The notes below the pieces were generated by a model, which saw nothing but the letters and a program-made list of their open reading frames with translations, was not told the DNA's origin and searched no databases. This document shows positions 53,409 to 57,813 of a stretch of 57,813 nt of DNA, piece by piece. This stretch comes from Akkermansiaceae bacterium UBA6138. GTDB lineage: Bacteria > Verrucomicrobiota > Verrucomicrobiia > Verrucomicrobiales > DEV007. The translations under genes were made by a program, and so were the position numbers. The stretch lies in the NCBI GenBank assembly GCA_002422425.1, contig DIVG01000077.1, forward strand, positions 1 to 57,813, read 5' to 3'. Every line of letters begins with the position of its first letter. The stretch's first letter is position 1.

Positions 53409-54206
53409 CTACTGCGAAACAAACTTCGTCAGCAAGCCCTTTTCCCGCGCCGTCTTCATCACCCTGACAAAAAGCCAACCGGCGAAGATCAGGTAGATAA
53501 CATTCAGCCCGGTCGCCATCCCAAGGTCGGACCAGGAGACCCCGCCGCTGTTCAACCCGTCGCGCATCCCTTCAAAGATGTAGGAGCACGGGATGCACTG
53601 GGCGATCCACTGAATCGCGGGCGGAAGGGAAGCGACCGGATAATAGACCGCCGCAAAGGGCTGGATGAAAAAGGGCACCGCCCAGGCGAGAGTCTCGGCG
53701 GCGGGTCCCCACCGCACGATGAGGGCGGTCGAGATCATACCGAGCGACCAGCCGAAGAGGAGCAGGTTGAAAACAAAGGGGATGAGCGACCAGTTCAGTT
53801 CGAAGAGATTGAAGGAATAGAGCAGGATCGCAAGGACCGAGAGCATCAGGGAAGTCACCGCAGCGCGGAGCAGCCCGATCGCGTAGGTCGAGAGCAGGTA
53901 GTCGGCATTCGTCACCGGAGCGGAGAAAACATTGAGAAGATTGCGCGACCAGACATCCTCGAGAAAGTAGAGCGCGACCCCCTGCTGGGCGCGAAAGATG
54001 ATGTCCCAGAGGATGACGGAACCGATCAGGAAGGTGATCTGATAGGGAAAAGTATCGCCGGTGTGCTTTTGCAAAAAGACGGTGAGGTAACCCCAGACGA
54101 GGAGGTCCACGAGCGGCCAGAAGAGCAGCTCGACAAGCCGCACCGGTGTGCGGGTGTAGAGAAAGAGATTGCGCAGGACGAGCGCCTGGATGGTGGAGAG
54201 AGTCAT
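53409..54206 (-). CDS. ABC-2 type permease
   Basis: A 265-residue six-span ABC-2 permease (LFWPLVDLLVWGYLTVFL, LLNVFSAPVTNADYLLST, YYPVASLPPAIQWIAQCIPC) of the DrrB/NodJ kind. It pairs with the ATPase gene at 54309-55061, the two being separated by about 100 bases. The family exports drugs, polysaccharides or lipids; no substrate-specific clue is seen. Confidence 0.88.
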   Translation of the reverse strand: MTLSTIQALVLRNLFLYTRTPVRLVELLFWPLVDLLVWGYLTVFLQKHTGDTFPYQITFLIGSVILWDIIFRAQQGVALYFLEDVWSRNLLNVFSAPVTNADYLLSTYAIGLLRAAVTSLMLSVLAILLYSFNLFELNWSLIPFVFNLLLFGWSLGMISTALIVRWGPAAETLAWAVPFFIQPFAAVYYPVASLPPAIQWIAQCIPCSYIFEGMRDGLNSGGVSWSDLGMATGLNVIYLIFAGWLFVRVMKTAREKGLLTKFVSQ

Positions 54207-54308
54207 TACTAGGAGCGAAGCGGAACCAAAGGTAGCTGGAGTGAAACGGAAGCAAATGGACGGGGCGAAGCGAAGTCAATCAGGGGCCATGAGTTTACGG
54301 GTCACGAG

Positions 54309-55061
54309 TCACGAGGCGGAAGCAGCCTCGATCTCGCCGCCGCGCGCGACGCGGATGAAGAGCGACTCGAGCGACTCCTCCTGAAAATGGCTGAGAATCT
54401 CGGCGGCGGTCCCGATGAAGAGTATCTTGCCCTGGTGCATGAAAACGACCCGGTCGCAGACTTCCTCGACGTCGCGCATGTTGTGCGAAGTGTAAAGGAT
54501 GCTGGTCCCTTCCTCGTCGCGGATGCGGCGGGTCACCTTGCGGACCTTGTCAGCGATGTCAGGATCGAGACTCGCGGTGGGCTCGTCGAGGAGGAGGAGC
54601 TCGGGTTTGTTGAGGAGCGCCTTGCAGAGATTGAGCCGCGTCGATTCGCCGGCCGAGAGATTCCCCGAGATACGGTTCTTGAGATGGCGGATCTCGAGCA
54701 TCTCGAGGACTTCATCGATGCGGGTTTTCAGATGCGGAACACGGTAGATCTTGCCGAAGACAACGAGATTCTGCCAGACGCGGAGGTTTCCGGGGAGCTG
54801 GGTGTAGGTGCTGCAGAAATTCATCCGCCGCAGGATCGCGATGCGCTCTTTCGCGAGCTCCTTTCCGAAAACACGGATCTCCCCGGCGGTGGGCGTGACG
54901 ATCCCGAGGATCATGTTGATCGCGGTGGTCTTGCCGGCCCCGTTCGCCCCGAGCAGACCGAGGATCTCGCCCTGCCGGATCTCGAACGAGATCCCGTCCA
55001 CCGGAGTCAGTTCGCCGAATTTTTTGACGAGGTTGGATACCTGAAGGACGGGCTCGGACAT
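54309..55061 (-). CDS. ABC-2 exporter ATP-binding protein
   Basis: A 250-residue ABC ATPase. Walker A GANGAGKTT, Q-loop near CSTYTQLPGNLRVWQN, signature NLSAGESTRLNLCKALL (LSAGE rather than LSGGQ), Walker B LLLLDEPTASLDPD and H-loop TSHNMRDVEEVCDRVV are all visible. The GEST-type signature and the following ABC-2 permease place it with DrrA/CcmA-like exporters. The C-terminal ~40 residues are a short accessory tail. Confidence 0.9.
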   Translation of the reverse strand: MSEPVLQVSNLVKKFGELTPVDGISFEIRQGEILGLLGANGAGKTTAINMILGIVTPTAGEIRVFGKELAKERIAILRRMNFCSTYTQLPGNLRVWQNLVVFGKIYRVPHLKTRIDEVLEMLEIRHLKNRISGNLSAGESTRLNLCKALLNKPELLLLDEPTASLDPDIADKVRKVTRRIRDEEGTSILYTSHNMRDVEEVCDRVVFMHQGKILFIGTAAEILSHFQEESLESLFIRVARGGEIEAASAS

Positions 55062-55144
55062 ACGGGGAGGAGGAGCGGCAAAATGGACGAGGGCGACGGC
55101 GGGGTCAACCCGCGAGATAGGCGGAAACCCGAACGGAAAAGGGG

Positions 55145-55164
55145 CGAAGAACGTGAGTTCTTCG
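55145..55164 (-). terminator. Short stem-loop downstream of the SNF2 gene
   Basis: A perfect 8-bp inverted repeat (CGAAGAAC, 4-base loop, GTTCTTCG) 46 bases beyond the helicase stop. On the minus strand it is followed by CCCCTTTT, a weak T-run. It may end the helicase transcript, or serve both strands. Confidence 0.4.
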
Positions 55165-55209
55165 GGCGAGGCTTTGCCCCCCGGAAGGTCTCACGACCCT
55201 CGCTACATT

Positions 55210-57813
55210 CTAAAAATCGCCCAGCAATCCCGCAAGTGTCTTGGGGGTGAGATTCAGACTCGTCGTTGCGCCCGAAAGCAGATCGGTCGCAAGATCGTCC
55301 TTTTTCCCCTGCATCTGCTGAATCTTTTCCTCGACGGTATTCCGGCAGATGAGCTTGTGGACGAAGACCGGCTTGTCCTGCCCGATGCGGTAGGCACGGT
55401 CAGTCGCCTGGTTTTCGGCGGCGGGATTCCACCAGGGGTCATAGTGAATGACGGTGTCGGCTCCGGTCAGAGTCAGGCCGGTGCCTCCGGCCTTGAGGGA
55501 GATCAGAAAGACCTCCCCTTCCCCGCCCTGGAATCGCTCGACGAGACTCTGCCTGTCTTTGGTTTCACCGGTCAGTTTCAAATACACGACCTTCTCTTCC
55601 ACCAAATGCGCCTCGATGAGATCGAGCATGGAGGTGAACTGGGAAAAAAGGAGAACGCGGTGCCCTTCCTCACGAAAGACCTCGAGGAGGTCGATGAGAT
55701 ACTCGAACTTGGCCGAGGCGGCCGGGCTTTCCTGCTCTTTCAAGAGACGAGGATGACAGCAGATCTGGCGCAACTTGAGCAGGGCGTCGAGAAAAACGAT
55801 CTGCGCCTGCTGGCCGCGAATGGCGAGAGCCTGGCGGACCTGCTTGTCCATCGTCGAGCGAACCGTCTCGTAGAGATCTTTCTGCGCCTCGCTCATCTCG
55901 ATCTCGTGCAGGATCTCGGTCTTGGGCGGCAGCTCCTTGGCCACGTCGTGTTTGGTGCGGCGGAGAATAAGCGGTCCGACTCGACGGGCGAGGGCGGCGC
56001 GTTTGGCCTCATTGCCGTTTTTCTCAATAGGCGTCTGATAGACCGAGCGGAAGGTGTCGAGCGAACCGAGCAGCCCCGGCATCAGAAAATGCATGAGACT
56101 CCAGAGTTCGCCGAGATGATTCTCCACCGGAGTCCCCGAGAGGCAGAGTCGATGCCTCGCCCGCAGCCTCGCGACCGCGCGAGTCACCTGCGCTCCCGGA
56201 TTTTTGATGTGCTGGGCCTCGTCGAGGGCGAGAAGATGAAACTCGTGCTCGAGGAGTTGATCGAGATCTCGGTGGAGCAGCGCGTAGGAAGTGAGGACGA
56301 GATCCGCCCTCGGGATCTTCCGAAAGTTCGCCTTGCGATCAGCTCCCTGCAACACGAGCACCTTGAGATCCGGCGCGAACTTAGCGGCCTCGCGCTGCCA
56401 GTTCATGACCACGCTCGTCGGGGCGATCACGAGCGAGGGCAATCCGTCGCTGCGACCCGATTCAATCCCGGCGAGAAGATGGGTCAAAGTCTGAAGCGTT
56501 TTCCCCAGACCCATGTCGTCGGCGAGGATGCCGTTGAGCCCGTGACCCGCGAGAAACTGCATCCAGTAGTAACCGTCGAGCTGGTATTCGCGCAGCCCGG
56601 CGCGGAGACCATGCGGCAGCGGCACCCTTTCGATTCGCTCGAAATGGTGGAGGCGCAGGCTGAGCTCAGCCACCTCGTCAGGAACATCGATGGCGACCTC
56701 TTCTCCTTGAAGCTCCGCCGCGACGAGGGCGGCATCGAGTTTGCCGAGCTTGACGGGGCCGCTTCCGAACTTGAACTCGAGCAATTCACCGAGGGTCGTG
56801 AGGATGCGGCGGAATCGGCCCACCGGCAGGGCGAGCCCGCGACCGTCGGGGAGGAAAACCATGAACTCCTGCCCCGAGGGCATGCCCTCGGTGACTTCGA
56901 GAAAACGGTTCTTCACCAACGCGGCCAGGATGGGCTGGAGCTCGAAGGTCTCGCCCTCGATCTCGAACCCGGCCGAGAGGTGGAACCAGCCTTTGCCCTC
57001 CTCGACGATCTCGGCCTGCCAGGTGTTGGTGCGGAAAACGAGCGGCTTGAACCCGACATCGGCGGCAAAGCGAACCTCCCATCCGCGACGCTCCAGCGCG
57101 GGGACGCCCTCGTGGCGAAAGCGCTGCCAGTAGAACTCGGGGTGCGGCCACTTCTTCGCATCGGGTGCCCAGAGAGTGCCTTCGGACTCCGGCCGATCAA
57201 GCTTGCGGAGAGACGGCGGCGGCTCCTCCGCGCCGGGCTGCAGGTCGAGGGCGTAAAGGGTGTTTAGAGCGGCGGTCTCATCGGCCCGGGATCGCGTGAT
57301 TTTCTCCTCGGGCAGAACGATAGGCGGGAGATGACCGGCCGGCGACAGCGGGACCCGCCTCCCCCCGTAGACCGCAAAGGCCTCGGCAAAGACCTCGGGG
57401 AGCCAGGCACTGCGCTCGCCCTCGAGACGATGCTGAACACGCAGGAAAAACGTCGGGGCGAGGGTTTCTGTTGGTTTGTCAGGATTCGCGGCGACAGGCT
57501 CATCAAGCGAGAGCGTCTGCCCGCCGGTCATTTTCTCCGCGAGCGGCGCCTCACCGAAGGCCCGGCCGAGGCGCGCTCCGTTTCCTTTTCCGAGGTAGAA
57601 AAGGAGGGCGGCACTGTGTCCGCAATTTGTCCCGACATCGCAGCCGCAGTCGCCTTCGAGCGTGAGGCCTCCGCCCTCGCGCCAGAGGACGACGGAGGGT
57701 AAATGGGCTCTCCCGTCTTTTTCCGTGACGACACCGCGTATCTCCGCATCGCCGGTCTCGAGTAACTCCGCAACGACATTCGCGACCTGGCGCGACGCGA
57801 CGAAACGTTTCCC
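55210..57813 (-). CDS. SWIM-SNF2 helicase (partial, runs off the window)
   Basis: 867 residues are visible; the 5' end lies beyond the window. The N-terminal part has a SWIM zinc finger (CGC, seven bases of spacing, then CGH in GTNCGHSAALLF). A middle region and a full SNF2 ATPase core follow: DDMGLGKTLQTL (motif I), VVMNWQREAAKF (Ia), LLALDEAQHIKN (II), LCLSGTPVENHLGELWSLM (III), VFLISLKAGGTGLTLTGADT (V) and AENQATDRAYRIGQ (VI). Such proteins remodel or translocate on DNA; bacterial members (RapA-like or SWIM-fused) are often uncharacterised. An internal ATG at 57531 would lose the SWIM finger, so the longer form is preferred. Confidence 0.9.
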   Translation of the reverse strand, partial: GKRFVASRQVANVVAELLETGDAEIRGVVTEKDGRAHLPSVVLWREGGGLTLEGDCGCDVGTNCGHSAALLFYLGKGNGARLGRAFGEAPLAEKMTGGQTLSLDEPVAANPDKPTETLAPTFFLRVQHRLEGERSAWLPEVFAEAFAVYGGRRVPLSPAGHLPPIVLPEEKITRSRADETAALNTLYALDLQPGAEEPPPSLRKLDRPESEGTLWAPDAKKWPHPEFYWQRFRHEGVPALERRGWEVRFAADVGFKPLVFRTNTWQAEIVEEGKGWFHLSAGFEIEGETFELQPILAALVKNRFLEVTEGMPSGQEFMVFLPDGRGLALPVGRFRRILTTLGELLEFKFGSGPVKLGKLDAALVAAELQGEEVAIDVPDEVAELSLRLHHFERIERVPLPHGLRAGLREYQLDGYYWMQFLAGHGLNGILADDMGLGKTLQTLTHLLAGIESGRSDGLPSLVIAPTSVVMNWQREAAKFAPDLKVLVLQGADRKANFRKIPRADLVLTSYALLHRDLDQLLEHEFHLLALDEAQHIKNPGAQVTRAVARLRARHRLCLSGTPVENHLGELWSLMHFLMPGLLGSLDTFRSVYQTPIEKNGNEAKRAALARRVGPLILRRTKHDVAKELPPKTEILHEIEMSEAQKDLYETVRSTMDKQVRQALAIRGQQAQIVFLDALLKLRQICCHPRLLKEQESPAASAKFEYLIDLLEVFREEGHRVLLFSQFTSMLDLIEAHLVEEKVVYLKLTGETKDRQSLVERFQGGEGEVFLISLKAGGTGLTLTGADTVIHYDPWWNPAAENQATDRAYRIGQDKPVFVHKLICRNTVEEKIQQMQGKKDDLATDLLSGATTSLNLTPKTLAGLLGDF

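Noticed and set aside
55153..57267. Long (704-codon) open frame on the plus strand
   Set aside because: It is antisense to the SNF2 helicase; its composition is the mirror of a GC-rich gene and shows no domain.

Overview
The window is GC-rich, densely coded DNA from a free-living bacterium of the Planctomycetes-Verrucomicrobia-Chlamydiae group, most likely a verrucomicrobium. The evidence is a paired planctomycete-type cytochrome/DUF1549/LamG/DUF1553 protein and DUF1501 protein, a Tat-exported Gfo/Idh/MocA oxidoreductase, a four-helix-bundle (S23-type) gene among heptanucleotide repeats, and the general lack of Shine-Dalgarno sequences. No rRNA, tRNA, CRISPR array or insertion sequence was found. 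All functions are read from motifs; no database search was possible.

Left part (1-9.6 kb): a VapBC-type toxin-antitoxin pair, a YdcF-like membrane protein, the PSCyt1/DUF1501 pair split by the S23-type gene, a large secreted alpha/beta hydrolase, and a decayed fragment of a 16-residue-repeat protein whose intact copy lies near 19.2 kb. From 9.6 to 16.6 kb come an HTH-RHH regulator, small proteins, an OGG-like DNA glycosylase, and a tightly coupled five-gene set: lasso-peptide-type B2 transglutaminase-fold protein, PPP-family phosphatase, asparagine-synthetase-like cyclase, GT4-like glycosyltransferase with a possible C-terminal RRE, and an R2K-type ATP-grasp ligase. A 45-codon ORF followed by a strong stem-loop sits just upstream and is the best precursor-peptide candidate. 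This looks like an unusual lasso/ATP-grasp hybrid RiPP pathway.

Middle (17-28 kb): a DUF2779 nuclease-like protein, the 16-residue-repeat exported protein, small membrane proteins, an MBL-fold hydrolase, and a putative immune cassette. The cassette holds an OGG-like protein, a 1329-aa zinc ribbon-TIR-STAND ATPase-TPR-OGG fusion, and a 2-TM RCK-RyR channel-like protein. A TIR-made NAD-derived signal sensed by the RyR domain is a natural hypothesis.

Right-middle (27.9-49.2 kb): one leftward run of about 14 closely spaced genes with the hallmarks of a GTPase-centred conflict system. Its members are a FHA-like/zinc-ribbon/TRAFAC-type GTPase, a GAP1-like membrane protein, a tubulin-like protein, a vWA protein, a MacB/LolD-type ABC pair, an ADP-ribosylglycohydrolase, a membrane-anchored FHA-Sel1 giant, and several membrane proteins. 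A divergent XRE-type regulator and a palindrome-bearing promoter region sit at its upstream end.

Right end (50-57.8 kb): a frameshifted beta-helix pseudogene, the Gfo/Idh/MocA protein preceded by degenerate heptamers like those beside the S23 gene, a DUF3365 haem lipoprotein, a beta-carbonic anhydrase, an ABC-2 exporter, and a SWIM-SNF2 helicase that runs off the window. The interval 10-49 kb reads as an accessory island with several independent conflict or natural-product systems.
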